DNA of 64,000 bases. It comes from Populus alba. Lineage: Eukaryota; Streptophyta; Magnoliopsida; Malpighiales; Salicaceae. The stretch spans positions 16,905,357-16,969,356 of the forward strand of contig NC_133302.1 in NCBI RefSeq assembly GCF_005239225.2, written 5' to 3'. A model generated the notes under the pieces. It made no database searches, was not told the DNA's origin, and saw nothing but the letters and a program-made list of their open reading frames with translations. Positions 45,823-59,139 of this stretch are shown piece by piece. How positions within the stretch are numbered: position 1 is the stretch's first letter; the number at the start of each line of letters is the position of its first letter. The position numbers were made by a program, and so were the translations under genes.

Positions 45823-47985
45823 CAGGTATTTCGACAACTAAAAATGTACGAGCATACATTTATTTCTTCCACGTAAAAGTAATGATTAGAGATATAGATA
45901 CTAATATGTTTGACGATCATTTCTGTCAGAATCTTGTGAATCTAAAAGAGGTCAACCTCAGCAATTGCAAGCATCTAACAGAAATCCCAGACCTCTCACA
46001 GGCTGCAAATCTCGAGAGTTTGAATCTTCAATCCTGCACAAGTTTGACAGAAGTTCCTCAATCTATCCGATATCTAGACAAACTCTCCGATTTCAATCTG
46101 AGATCCTGTACAAGCCTTATAAGCCTGCCAAGTAGTATTAATTTGAGATCACTCAAGACTCTTAACCTCTCAGGCTGCTTAAATCTTAAGAATTATCCAG
46201 AGATCGCGGAGAATGTGCAGTACTTAAATTTAAATGAGACTTCAGTTCCAGAACTTCCCCGATCAATTGAGCATCTTGGTAGACTTGTTGCATTGAATTT
46301 GAGGGATTGTAAGCAACTTGGGAATCTTCCGGATGATGTTTGTTCGTTGAAATCTCTTGAAATTGCTGATCTGTCAGGCTGCTCAAATATCACCATGTTT
46401 CCAGCTTTTCCAGAGAAAGTCAGATATATTTACTTGAGTGGAACTGCAATAGAAGAAGTTCCCTCTTCAATCGATCGCCTTTCAAGACTCTTTTCTTTGG
46501 ACCTAATGGGTTGCAAAAGTCTCAAGAATCTTCCATGTACTTTTTCTAGGCTGGCATCTCTTGAAAAACTCAGTCTCTCTGGGTGCTCAATCATCACGGA
46601 GTTTCCAGAGCTTCCATTGAGTATTAAGGAGTTGTATTTGGATGGGACAGCAATACGAGAGATTCCTTCATCAGTTGAGCATTTGTCCAACCTTGTTGAA
46701 TTGAGCCTGCAAAACTGTACAAGATTTGAGATTCTACCTGGTAGTATTTTTAACTTGTATTCACTGAAAAAACTCAACCTCTTTGGATGCTCCCAATTCC
46801 AGACTTTCCCTTCTGTGGATAAATATGGACACTTGACTTACCTTTGTTTAGATGGAACAGCCATAAGAGCATTACCCTGGACAATCAAAGTTCTAGCAAG
46901 TGTTTCTCGCTTGGAAATGAAAAACTGCAGAAATCTGGAATGCAACTTGCTCCCTGAGGCTCAGAGTCTTTTGAATTTCAATGAGAGAGAGGTGAAATTA
47001 TATCGCCTGCGTCAGCTATATCTAAACGATTGCAACTTACTTAGCTTGCCTGGGAGTCTTTCCTGCTTATCCTCACTAGAAGTACTGGATCTCAGTGGAA
47101 ACAGTTTTACTCTGCTACCGATACTCTCAAAACTCCTTAAGCTGGAATCCCTTATTTTAAGGAATTGCTTTAGACTTGTACATATTCCGACCCTTCCACC
47201 AAGACTGATGATTCTAGATGCACACAATTGTTCATCGGTGAGCGGTGTATCAGGCAGATATTCAACTGAGGTTGAGGGAAATATTTTTGAATTCCAATTT
47301 ACTAACTGCTTTGGCTTCCATGACAAAACTGTATGCAAATGCAACGACATCATTGAATATTCCTTGAGGAAAATTAAGGTTTACGCCAAAAGATTGTATG
47401 CACAGGTGTTTCTCCCTTCCCATCTTTTTCTCTCCCGCTTACCTTCTAATTTTTAATGTTTATCTGTCATGTTAAAATTGAGTCATGATTTTAATGAAAC
47501 AGATGCCATTTGTACTGCCCGGTACATCTAGTGTTTGCTTCCCAGGAAGAAATGTTCCAGACTTGTTTGTCAATCAAACTCAGGGGTTTTCATTAACAAT
47601 TAAGCTGCCGACACAATGTGCTAGTAATCAGTTCCTGGGTTTTGTTCTGTGTGCTGTTGTTGACTTTGGATACTTATTCAAAAGCTCTGATGGCTTCCAA
47701 GTTAAATCTATATATCATATCAAGAACGAATATGGGGATAGTCATCATCTTCAAAGCTATTTTGGTGGTTGGTTTGACGCGGAGCATGTTCGAGAAGTCT
47801 CAAACGATATGTTGTTCTTAGGGTATGATCCATGTTTGGAATTTACAGAATGTTATTTGTTTGGAAAATGCAGTGAGGTAGTAATTGAATTCTACTCGGA
47901 AGATAGGAACAACAATCCTTTAAAGAGTTGCAATGTGATCAAGTGTGGGGTCTGTCTGCTATCTGCAGAAGATGATAATTCATGA
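45823..47985 (+). pseudogene. TNL2 3' part: end of exon 3, LRR exon and C-JID exon
   Basis: Resuming after the retrotransposon: CAG 45823-45825 (last codon of exon 3) then a GTATTT donor; exon 4 45930-47405 (492 codons of LRRs, for example SNCKHLTEIPDLSQAANLES and [14 protein letters not shown]); exon 5 47503-47985 with a single C-JID (LPGTSSVCFPGRNVPDLF, FLGFVLCAVVDF, FLGYDPCLEF). All frames are open and in phase with exons 1-3, so the coding sequence was intact when the element landed. It can be translated as a TNL only if the element is removed. Classified as pseudogene because it is now detached from its start; it might be expressed from a cryptic promoter. Confidence 0.85.
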
Positions 47986-48757
47986 TTTCTCCACGTAGGC
48001 TAAGTTGCTGATGATCTCTTTCTACAGAAGAAAGCTTCAAACTTTCTCTCCACAAATCCTTTCTGGCTTGGCATCTTTTATCCGTTTAAAGCTTTGGAAA
48101 TAGGAATTCCGAATGCAGTATCTATCTGAAACAACCCTAAATGATTCGAACCAATTTAGGAGGCACTGAGATAAATGCTTTGGGGAATTAAATGGGAAAT
48201 CTGCACTCTTTATCCCAGCAAAAAGCCTCTCCCGTCGTGCCTTGCATGGTTCAATAAAGATTCAGGTTAGTTTACACTGCTCTTCTTGCACTAAGTTGCT
48301 AATCTCTTTCTTCAGAAGTTGGCTTCAGATTCTGTCTCTACGTACATATGTTTTCTGCCCCCAACTCTGTTTCCCATGTGAGATTCTGCAAACAGGAATT
48401 CTGACTTGCAATACATATATACATGCCTTGCTGGTTAATTTGGTTCTTTCCTCTTCCTAATTTGTTTCTCTTCATAATCTTAAGTTGTTCCCTGACTTCT
48501 AAAATGCTTTCCTTCCTCTCTTGCACTCTTGTTCTGCCTCACAAAATCAAGAGTGAGTTCTTTATTTTACTAGTTATTTTCGGATTCTTAGCACCTATTT
48601 AAACGGTTTGCAAGTTATTTTCAAAACAGTTTTCAGATTATTGATATTCAGAACTTTTCAAAACAGAGTTTTTTCTATAGTTTAGAACTATAATTTTAGA
48701 GTTCGAGAAGCCCTAGTTTCTTATCGTACATGCTGCATCAGAAATTCTCTAGACCTC
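47986..48757 (+). other. TNL2 3' flank
   Basis: Presumed 3' UTR and flank. No coding exon is recognised. CTTCTTGCACTAAGTTGCTAATCTC echoes a phrase just after the stop, indicating a small local duplication. Confidence 0.4.
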
Positions 48758-49130
48758 ATGATTATCACCTCCAACATAACTAGTGACAAAGGCAGAAAGA
48801 GTTTCCAATTCAGTTTTGCATATGCTTGGAGGATCCCTTCAAACAGTGTTGATAAAATAACCCACCAATCATTTTTTTTACAGCGAAAGGTGTATCTCTT
48901 GAGAATTTTTGGCAGTGCTGCTTATGTCAAAATACAAGAAGAGACGAGGACTAAGCTTGAAAATCAAAGTCAGAAATGCGTTCTGCTAGGGCGTGGAGGG
49001 ACTTCTTGTGGTCTCAAGGTTTACAATCCTATCGCTAAAACGGTGGCGACGTCAAGAGATGTTCAGTTAGATGGAGAGGAACCATGGAAATGGAGCAGTG
49101 AAGGGTAGCAGCAGCAACTTGTTTTAGAAG
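48758..49130 (+). mobile_element. Ty1/copia integrase fragment
   Basis: The frame encodes a piece of the C-terminal integrase region: YLLRIFGSAAYVKI, LENQSQKCVLLG, GLKVYNPIAKTVATSRDVQL, comparable to [12 protein letters not shown] and [16 protein letters not shown] in Copia-B. It has no LTRs, RT or RNase H, so it is an isolated scrap that ends at a stop near 49107. Confidence 0.8.
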
Positions 49131-50323
49131 ATGCATAAGAGCAGAATGATGAAGGCAGTGATCAGAATATGGCAGCAGTTCAGCCATCTCTAAATGCTTC
49201 TTCTGGTTCAGATTCAGAGAAGTCAGATCATGTACAATGTGTAAAAATCATTTATTGCTTGAAAATAAACTTTGTTAGGCTATATTTATACAAAATAAAG
49301 GGCTGAATTTATACTATATAAGTTAACTAGCGCCAAGAAACGAAGCCTAATGTGAAGTTGCCAAAACTGAATTGTGTAATAGTAGAAACAAAAGAAATTT
49401 GTCTAGTTGTTAAGGAGATGTAGTGGATTGCTAGATCTGTGGGGCAGATTTTTTTGTTTTTAAGTTGAAAAAAAAATATATAAAGGCTCTAGTAACATAT
49501 TTTTTTAGAAAAAAAAAATCATAAACTTAAAATTTAATAATACAGAACAACATCATTATTTATTTTAATATCAGAAAATATTTTTTTAATATCAAAATAA
49601 TATTATATTAGATCAGGAATCAATTCTAATTAATATATAAAATCTACATCAAAATATAAATTATAAGATATAGGTTTATGAAAATATGAATTATGAGGTA
49701 TAGGTTGAACTTAAAACTTTGAGTTATTGGGTTAAGGGCTCTTTGAGATTGTGATGGTAGTTGTGGTTTAAAATATTTTTTATTTAGAAATGCAATAAAA
49801 TAATATTTTTTTTTATTTTTAAAAAATTATTTTTTGATCAGTACATCAAAACGATCTGAAATAATAATAATTTTTAACAAAAAAATTAATATTTAAAAAA
49901 ACATAATTTCAACCGTGTTCTCAAATAGATTCTAAAACCAAGGCCAAACACGACAATTTATTTTCAAAATTAGTTTCAGAAGGGTTAGTTTTATCTTTTC
50001 TGTGACTGCTAATGAGAAATTTCCCATTAAAATATATTCTTGGATGTAGACACAAGCTATATTATTTATTTTTATTCTTGTCTTTTTTGTTACTAGATTA
50101 CTTCTTTTAATAAACTATGCTGTAAGAACAAGCAAAATTTTCCAATTTTCACCTCTCTTGTAGACACAATACAAGGTGACATGGCATACATAAAACAACA
50201 AACACTCCTTCTTGCAGCCATAACATATAACATCACCTATATAAAACAATAATTATTTTATTTCCTTCACTTCTGTTGGTTAAGTGTTTCAAATAATTTT
50301 GTTTAAAATAATGGTCTACAAAT
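49131..50323. other. AT-rich intergenic stretch
   Basis: No gene is recognised; poly-A/T-rich sequence. Confidence 0.45.
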
Positions 50324-50885
50324 CATAGTTATCAAACTTAATTTGGGGGTTTGACTTGGTCACGGAGCCGAGTCTCAGGTTATAAGGATCAACCTGAAAA
50401 AATTTTAAATTGTTTTTTAAAATTTTAATATTTTATATGAAAAAATAAGAAACAATTCATGTGAATATAGATTATGCTTGTTATAAATAATAAAGTTTAA
50501 AATATTATTTCAAAAGGTTTTTTTTTATTTCATATTAAAAAAACATAATTTTTTTCTTATGAATGTAAATATAGAGTATATATACTAAAAGGTTTCAAAT
50601 TCTACATTGAAAAAATAAAACATTCTTCTAGTATTTATACAATGGACTTTGAAAATGGTTAATAATCAACTAAAAAATATAAAAATTTTGGTTAGGATAA
50701 AAAACACATTTGAAAAAAAAAAAAAAAAAAAAAGAAATGGAGTCTCAACTAGGTTTTGTCAGGTTGCTTGGGTCACAGATCAATTGGATTTTGCTAGATT
50801 TTTATCTATCCCAATCTTTTAACTTACACAAACCATTCTAGCTATCAAATCAACTTGTCGACCCGATTCAAGTTTAATAACTATG
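50324..50885 (+). repeat. MITE-like element with CATAGTTAT terminal inverted repeats
   Basis: The left end CATAGTTATCAAACTTAAT and the right end GTTTAATAACTATG are inverted repeats. The interior is AT-rich and non-coding. Related copies lie at 1560-2172 (inverted) and partially at 18440-18612. A target duplication is not evident. Confidence 0.65.
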
Positions 50886-51530
50886 GTGCAAATTATATTT
50901 TTAAAACAAATTTCCTTACGCTTGGGAGAGGCCCAAGCACACACGGTTCCCACTCTAGCCTATCACCTGCACTTTAGATTATCCAATTCAAGCAACTAAT
51001 ATAAAATCCCATGCAATTCAAATCCAAGCCAAGCAATTAAATCACAGGCAACAAAATCCAGAAAATTCCAAGCCAAGGAAATTTAAGCCATTGAAACTCA
51101 TTGCTTCACACTAGTTCTTTTTATTGTTTTTCTTATACATTATTTTATTCTCTTACATTTATCAACTTAAATATTATAGAATTTTCTAGCCAGCACAGAG
51201 GACTGTAGTAGAATCATGTTTTCAAACAGTAAATTAGCGAAGAACAAAATATTGTGACAAAAGAAAAGAACCCGAAAGACTTACCTGATTTTGATGTCTA
51301 AACAAATAAAAAAAACCTTCATAAATGATGAACTTGAAAGACATGAAGAAATCACACGAACCGAAAATAATTACTTTAAAATTTTATTTCCACCTTTTTC
51401 TTTTTATAGCATGGGCCGGGCAAAGGAGGGATAGTATTCAAAGACAACAGGCCCAAAGAAGGAAGCCTTAATTGGGTCATAAAGACATGTCTAGTCCTCA
51501 ATTTGGTCTGCTAACGCTACATCGATTCCT
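50886..51530. other. Intergenic stretch
   Basis: No gene is recognised. It ends at a (CT)n tract (about 51531-51546) that precedes the presumed transcription start of the next gene. Confidence 0.4.
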
Positions 51531-54500
51531 ACTCTCTCTCTCTCTGCCTTGTCTGCTTTGGTGAAGTTTGGTGATAGCAGGTTACTCTCCCCTCTCAAGT
51601 TAAATTAATACAAAAAGCTTTCCATTTTGGAATCTTGTGCTGTTGAGAATTTTGACTCTGATAATCTCTCCTTGTTTTTGACTCGTAACCAATCTTCTGT
51701 TCTGTGTGTTCTTGGATCCTTGCGTTCTTGGCTCTTGTTAATTTGAGTGTTATTCTCTATTGAACTCTATTTATTTGGATATTCTGCATAGTATTGTTGC
51801 TTTTGATTTTCCAATAACCAACCATTCACTTGAATCGCAAACCTCATGTGCTGCTTACTAAACACAGTTTAGAATCATGGTGGATTGTGACCATGCAATT
51901 GTGAAGACATTGGTGACCTGCACAGTTTTTGTGCCATTAAAATTCTGAACATTGCGTGCTTCAATTCATTGTCGAATGGCTGCCAAATGGGTATAGATAT
52001 TTTGCTATCATTTATTGTAAAATGAATGGAGTGTCTGGATTGAGGAGGTATTCCGTCCTTGAATTAAAGTTACGCAAGGTACTGAATTTAATAGACGACA
52101 TTTTTGTTATCAGAGCTTAGGTTTTGGTTCCATCATTCAATTTCCTATCATTTATAGGAGGACAATCAGAGTGTATGTATAATCTGATACAATTTCAAAA
52201 GTGTAGAGAGCGAAAGTCCTAAACTTTAAAGTTGCTTGTTGTCGTCTTTTTTGTATTTCCTAGGAAAAGAGGAAATAGAATAGATGGATTTATTGGTTAA
52301 GTGCATCTTGGATGAGGAAATCTATGATAAGTCAACGTACTAGTTGGAGTTGGGAATTGTCTTGGATTAGTATTGTACGTTGAGTGTAACATGAATTTGC
52401 ACTGAGATGATATTGGGAAAATGAAGATTCGTTTGTGCTTTTGGTTATGGGAGAAAGATGCCACATTCTAAGGCTGCCTTTATGGAATCCAATTCTGTTC
52501 CTGAGGTTATTGATGGGGTTCTTGAGAGTCTGGTTAATACAGATAGAGCAGTGTGCCAATGCTGGTGGAAAATCTAAGCGGGTGACAAAGCTGGAGGTAC
52601 CACCATTACACACTTCTTGATGCAGAGATCAGATTATCAGTTAGAAAGCCTGCGACCTCAAAAGGGAGTGGAGTTTGTGGAATGGCTTTTCAGGAATAAG
52701 ACTGCCCAAATAGTAACACCAGGTTTCCTGAGTTTGCTTATTTTATTCTCACCTGGTGGTTGATGCTGAAATAGGAATAGCAGCAGCACCTTCGAGAAAT
52801 CCTTGAGACTAAGCCTGACAGCTTTTGAGGTGAGCTAATCACGTGGATCACTTGGTTGGAGAAAACACTTGATGTTATGAATTTTACTTATGAGCAAACT
52901 CTCCTATTATACATAATACTCGAAGTTGACCATCAGTTGAAGATAAGGCCTTCAGACAAGTATCAATGACCAGAAAGAAGCAGAAGAAAGTGGAATTGAC
53001 GGCATTACTAGATGCTAGAGTGGTTTCTTTTCTTTTAAGCTTGATCTCTCCTTCATTGGGTGGTGTGTATTGGGGGGCAATCAGAAATCAGGATTCAAGC
53101 TCTCCCTTTACCAATGAGCTGACAGTAAATGGATGTTGGGCATGGCTACTGCCAAAAAGATCTGATGAAGATGAATATTTCACATGGACGAGTGGGCATC
53201 TGTATTTTGCGTGTTTTCTGTCACATGATCTGACAGCTAATTTGCAGCTTCCTTGAAAGGGAGATCTCGTGAAATTCTGTATTGATTAGGAGTGAAAGGA
53301 CTGGGTATGACTAGATTGCAACTCAAATCTCTTTCGTTGCGGAGGATTTAGTCAGTTTGAGACCCAGTGCTCGGATTTAGCTAGGTTTGCTCCTTGTGTA
53401 GTGGCTGATGAGAGCTGCTTACTTGGAAAGTTGATAATAGTTTGAAATCACAATATCAAGAAATTGAATCTCGGTTTTAAAGCTGAGAATATGAGCAGAG
53501 ATGTAAAATTTAACATGGATCATGGGGAGATGCCTGGAAGTGCCAGAATATTCGATCTTAAGAAAAGCAGTTAAAGCATAAAAGTCTCTGGAATGAAGGC
53601 AAAGTGACCAATGATTCTAAAGGCATGTTTCCGACGCATAACCTGATAAGAATATCAATCCTTTCCAAATTTTGGGAAAGTATCACGAGGTGCAAACATC
53701 TTATAGATTGTAGTTCATTTTAAGTGTCAAATGTTGAGCTTGCCAGATAAGAGATGTTCCATTTTGAACGAGTAACAACCAAACTGGTTGAGATGATAGA
53801 GGCTGAAAATATGGAGAGAACTATTTTAGTCACACAATAGGATACAGAGAAATTGAGTTCTTCTCAATGAGTTTGCATGAGTTATTTTCTGATCCAGGTG
53901 TTCCCCACTCCTTAAATTCCCAGATTTACTTCGAATGTTGCATGGAAATGACTCCAGAATCTCAGCATTATATTATTTGTTTGTCGGGAATCTTTTAGAG
54001 AGGTTCAGTATTGGATTTGAAATCAGGACATGCTAATAGAAGTTTAAGGTGATCAAGTCTCAAGAATGAAACCTGTACCGGTGATCATAATCCATACTTC
54101 AGTAGGTATATTTAGCAGTTTGAATTTGGCATTTGAGATACTAAAAAATTGAGGGGAAAAACTTCCATTATAAATGAATTTGACCCAGTGAAAAGAAGTA
54201 AACAATAGCAATACTTATTTAGTCATGTGGGATGACAAATTTAGATAGCTAAAATTTCCTTTCATGGGATGGCAGTATGGTGATGGAGATCATGTAACCC
54301 CTGTGTGATATAATGCCTGTTAATACTACAAGTGAAATAGAGAGGCTGTTCCTAAGGCTAACAGTGTGCAATCCCTAATTTCTGTTAAAACCCAGTAATG
54401 GATTTGGATTCTGACACTATCCAATTTGGATTGAATTTTTTTAGGTTGTACTGCCAGTAAAGTTATTGTATACCCTTTAAGTTATTGTATACCAAATTTT

Positions 54501-54688
54501 GTGGGAACATTTCTTGAGCATGCCGCACTATTACAGTGTTTTTAGCTGAATGTAGTTTAGTGCGAGTAACATGTTCTGTTCAGTTTTCTTAATGTTTTCC
54601 ATTACCAGTTGTGAATGAACTTGAGTGCCTATCAGTTCAGAAATTGAAATTGCAATCTCATTGCTGTGAAGACATGTTTCATTTGCAG
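51531..54688 (+). other. Presumed 5' UTR exon and long 5' UTR intron of the CNX7 gene
   Basis: The coding exon at 54717 is preceded by an acceptor ATTTGCAG (54681-54688), so the 5' UTR is spliced. A plausible first exon lies after the CT tract, ending near 51590 (GATAGCAG followed by GTTACT). The 3 kb between contain short open frames (for example 52966-53256), but none resembles a known protein. Extent is inference. Confidence 0.35.
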
Positions 54689-54716
54689 TAATCCATTGTG
54701 CTCATCTGCTGTGGAC

Positions 54717-55022
54717 ATGATAGAAGTCAAGGCTGAAAATACAGATGGGGAACCAGTGGGAAGTGAAGGTTCATCTGTTAGTATAAAGGTCTTATTCTTT
54801 GCCAGAGCTCGAGATGTAACTGGCTTGGCTGATATGCAATTAGAGGTGTCATCTGGTAGTACCACCAGCGATTGTTTGAATAAGCTTATTGCTAGGTTTC
54901 CTAGCTTGGAAGAGATCCGTGGTTGTATAGTTCTCGCTCTAAACGAGGAATACACAACCGAGGCAGCAATCGTCAAAGAAAAGGATGAGCTGGCAATCAT
55001 ACCTCCCATCAGTGGTGGCTAA
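54717..55022 (+). CDS. CNX7: Molybdopterin synthase sulfur carrier subunit (MOCS2A/MoaD-type)
   Basis: The 101-aa protein has a variable N-terminal tail followed by a ubiquitin-like MoaD fold: [52 protein letters not shown], and the end [12 protein letters not shown]. The C-terminal GG is the thiocarboxylation site, which carries sulfur to precursor Z in molybdenum cofactor synthesis in the cytosol, together with the large subunit (CNX6). The ATG at 54717 is chosen because it gives the normal length of about 100 aa; it sits 28 bp after a splice acceptor. The whole coding region is in one exon. The frame is intact. Confidence 0.93.
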   Translation: MIEVKAENTDGEPVGSEGSSVSIKVLFFARARDVTGLADMQLEVSSGSTTSDCLNKLIARFPSLEEIRGCIVLALNEEYTTEAAIVKEKDELAIIPPISGG

Positions 55023-55166
55023 ATATTTCGTACAAATTTCTCGAATGTCTTAATATCCAAAGATGTTCTTTGAATGGTTTCTTGATCATATAGTTGTCTC
55101 ACACAAATACGTGAATGTTGTATGATTTTCTGTGTCTTTTGTAACTACATTGATGAAGTCTCCAGT

Positions 55167-55172
55167 AATAAA
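55167..55172 (+). other. Putative polyadenylation signal of CNX7
   Basis: AATAAA about 145 bp after the stop codon, in TCCAGTAATAAATTAG. Confidence 0.5.
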
Positions 55173-55759
55173 TTAGAAATCCATCTTTTTTCTATTTCTA
55201 CTTTGAAATGGAATGAGCTGTTATATCTTCACGTACACTTTAGAGAACAAGGCAGACGCTGAACCATAAATCTGAAGTTTGTGTTCAAATTTCCCATCTG
55301 TCCAATTTTTCTCCATGTTGCCCTTGTTGATTATTTATTTATTTATTTATTTTTGATAGATACCATGTATGTACCTAGACAATTGACAGGAACTCGCACC
55401 TTTTGTGTCATTCACCTTGCAATGTAAGATGCCTGAACGATCTATAGTGAAGAGAAAATGGACTGATGGATGGAGGGGATGTTCCATGCATGCCCTGACC
55501 ATAGGTCGTGTCTCCTTGTACTACTTTGCAGTAGATATTAGAGGCAAGAAGCAAAACTAGTTTAATTTATCCAACCATGCCAGCAGTTACTAATAATTTT
55601 TTAAACTCGAGCAGTTAAATACATTGCAAAGCATTTCTAGGTGTCCAGAGAGACAGGTGTGGCTCCTCGAACACCGATTCAAAGCACCAAACTGGGATTA
55701 ATGCATTTGGATAATAGAATATCACAGCATAATCCGCACTGCTATTAAGAACTTGTATA
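55173..55759. other. Intergenic stretch
   Basis: No gene is recognised; short (TTTA)n tract near 55330. Confidence 0.4.
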
Positions 55760-56738
55760 TTGATGGATCCAAATTTAATTTAATTTAATTGGTTAAAAAA
55801 ACCTCCCGAAAAACCTTTTCCAAGTAAAACATGCACAGATTATTGCCTTAATTAATTGGTCGTCCAGACCCGATTAAGTTTTGGGTGTTGGATGCGCGTG
55901 TCCAGCACCCTCCCAAATAATTGGGTTGCTAGACACGCCAGCACGCTGATTTAATTGGGCTCAGCTATTATGCCCGAACCCAATTAATTAAGTCTAAGCA
56001 TAACTATTGGATCTAATTAAATGGGGGTGCGAGGCGCGCTAACATCTCTTATTTGATCCGGATATTATGTCTAGATCCAATTATTTTGAGTTGCACACCA
56101 ACACAACACTCATTATTGGATCTAGCATTATGCCTTGACCTATTTAATTAGGGTGGTGGGCACGTTTCTTCGGGTGTTATGCATGTATCCTCATATGCTT
56201 GGGCACATGCCCTGAGCCCATCACTTCCTTGAAATTTTTTTTCTGAACTTCACACAAGTTTTTCAGTATTTTAAACTTATCCAATATGTATTGTTTTGAA
56301 TAGATTATAACTTAAAATCTCATAAAAGTAAAATTATATTTTAACCTCTCTTCTCTACAAAATGATAAGATTTGTGGGATATAAATATATCATGAATCTT
56401 TCAAACTCAAAGCTAACAATCTCTTCATTCTTAACATTTTTAGAGTCCATCTCTCTAAAATATCATTGCACTTTTTCTCTTTATAAAGTTACTAACTTAA
56501 CTATTAGAGAATCCCTATGTCCATAAAAAAAAAAAAAAAAATCTTTTATAGGTATCAGCCACCATTAATCTTAGCTTACCAAGCATCACCTACTATTACC
56601 AACTACCTGGGCTTTTTCATATTAAGTTGCTAAACACATTTACTACAGATAACGAATCATATTGTTTGAACTAAGAGATTATCTAATTATCCAACACATT
56701 AACTTTATTCTTCAGCATCTTGGATTTTGAAACTCATT
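55760..56738 (+). repeat. About 1-kb direct repeat, copy 1 (LTR-like)
   Basis: It is collinear with 57960-58997: both start with CAAATTTAATT near a GG, pass through a GC-richer part with CACGC(T/C)AGCAC phrases, and end with a stretch on ACATATTAATTTTATT-type sequence. Divergence is substantial. The pair could be LTRs of an old non-coding element or a simple duplication. Confidence 0.5.
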
Positions 56739-57959
56739 AATTAATATCGTCTATGGAAATTAATAAAAAAAATCATCAGCTTCTAAAACTTGTTTTTGAC
56801 ATTTCCAGGTCATTTCATGTACAACCAAGATATATACACTAGGGTCAGGTTGCAAGACAAATCTGCTCCTTACAATGAACACTTTTACTCAACCAAACCT
56901 TTAACAATTCACCAATCACTTGCAACTTCTCACTCAGACCGTGTTGTCAACTCAAGATCAAAATAAAAAATTTCCGCTCGAACAAGTTTTGATACCCTTG
57001 ACAACACATAACACCTCAGCACCATGACCACTGGCCACTGGCCACACTTGACACCCATAGATTATTACAGTACTCAAAGAGACTAAACATAATGACATTC
57101 CTGAAAATCTCTCAAGGGACCACTCACATCATTACGATACCTATGTATAGAGCTAATACTCCAAACATACTCCCCCTAACTACCGTGGGATGGACACTAG
57201 TTACTGTGATCATCGTCCCATGCCAAACTCCTCGAGCTCCTAAAAGCTTAACATATTAAAGACTAATTGACGTTTATACATAAGCATACTCAAGCGAATG
57301 ACTACAAACCCCATAAGTGGAGGGGTTCCTCCTTGTCTAGACAAGTATTAAACACTCGAATCCCTGAAAACTGTATTTCCACAAAAATAATTCTAGACAA
57401 CTATGATGGTCTGACCGATCCGAGGGAGCATGTGTAAAATATGCACGGTAGCTTAGAGTTGTTCATCCAAAACAGTTACTCAATATGAAAAATTATTCCC
57501 ACACACCTCCCCAAGTATGGGCGTCGACTTGGATTTGTTCTTTTTAACCCTTTCGATTTATTTTATAAATATAGGCATCATTATGGGTTACCTTTATTGG
57601 GTTCTCCTTAGTTTTTTTTTTTTTTTTAATATTTTCCAAGTATAGGCTCACTCCCAATGTATTTCCATTGACTTCTTAAATTTTTTTTTCTAAGTATAAG
57701 TTTCTTCTCCATAAGTTTCCCCTGACTTCTTAAAAAATATTCTAAGTATGAAGTCATTTATATCTCATCCCATCCTTTTTAGAATTTTTCTAAGTATAAT
57801 TTTTCTAAAGTTTTCTTTTATGAATTTTTTTTAAACATGATGCACACCTCTATACACAAGCTTTTCAGTTTAATACCTGAGACTTTATTCCCTTTTTTGA
57901 TATTAAGAAAATTAAACAAACTCGTCATGGTAATCAATATTTTACAAGTCTTAGCAAAT
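56739..57959. other. Sequence between the two 1-kb direct repeats
   Basis: 1.2 kb with no recognisable gag or pol. A GAGGGG stretch next to the second repeat (about 57975) could be a decayed polypurine tract. No tRNA-Met primer-binding site was found. Confidence 0.35.
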
Positions 57960-58437
57960 TAATACCATAAAACTTGAGGGGTTATCAATAGGCCTCAAAT
58001 TTAATTGTCTAAAAAAAAAAACCCTCCATAAAAAATGTTCAGGTTATTGCCTGAATTATTTGAATCGATAGCATCTAGACTCAAATTAATTTTTGGATGT
58101 TGAACTTACACCGAGCACCCTCACCAAGTCATTGGGGGTACTTGACACGCTAGCACCATCCCGATCAATTGAGGCCTGAGGGTACTTGCCGCGCCAGCAC
58201 CACTAATTAATTGGTGGTGCTGGCAGCAACCTCTCAATTAATTGGTTGTGCGGGGTGGCGCGCCAGCATCCCCATTTAAATGGGCACCGGTGTTATGCAG
58301 ATCCAATTATTTTGGATGCTGGGCCGCGTAATCATCCGTTATTGGATTAGACATAACACGTGGATACATTTAATCAAGGTGTTTAATTTATTGGAGGTGC
58401 TAGGCATGTCCTTCGAGAGGTTGTCACGTTCCTGAGC

Positions 58438-58511
<74 letters not shown>

Positions 58512-58997
58512 ACATACATCTTGATATTTTATATTAATTTAAAATATATTATTTTGAATAGAATATAACTTAAAATATTATAAATATAAAATTATATATT
58601 AATCTTTTCTTTTCATAAAAATAAATAAATTCATTGGTTATAAATATATAATGAATCTTCCAAACTTAAGATTTACAAAATCTTTATTTTTTAAAATTTT
58701 TAAGTTTATCTTTCTAAATATTATTGTACTTTCTTTTTATAAAATTATTAACTTTATTATTGGATAGTCTCAGCATATATTAAATGAGATATTTTGTAGG
58801 TATCAATTATTATAGTTTAGTTACCAGCTATCTTAATTTATTATCAACCACTTGATACTATTAACAATTTAAATTTTTCATAACAATCTTTTAGACAACT
58901 TGACTAGAAAAAACAAATTATATTATTTAAACTAAAAAATTAATTAATTATCAAACATATTAATTTTATTTCTAAAAATCTTGAATTTCAATACTAA
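57960..58997 (+). repeat. About 1-kb direct repeat, copy 2 (LTR-like)
   Basis: Partner of 55760-56738; enlarged by an (AT)n tract at 58441-58508. Confidence 0.5.
58441..58508. repeat. (AT)n microsatellite
   Basis: A pure AT dinucleotide run of about 68 bp. Confidence 0.95.
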
Positions 58998-59139
58998 ATG
59001 TTCATTCACACAGCTAAACATTTAAAGGTAAGTTATAAGCTAGCCATGGATACCAACATATTCCAACTAGTCAGCACCCTAAAACTCCAATGGGTAGTTC
59101 CAATTTCACCAAGAAGCATCAAATTTTCATCTTTCTTGA

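Noticed and set aside
52966..53256. 96-codon frame in front of CNX7 as a gene
   Set aside because: No recognisable domain, no splice partners, and it lies in the presumed 5' UTR intron.
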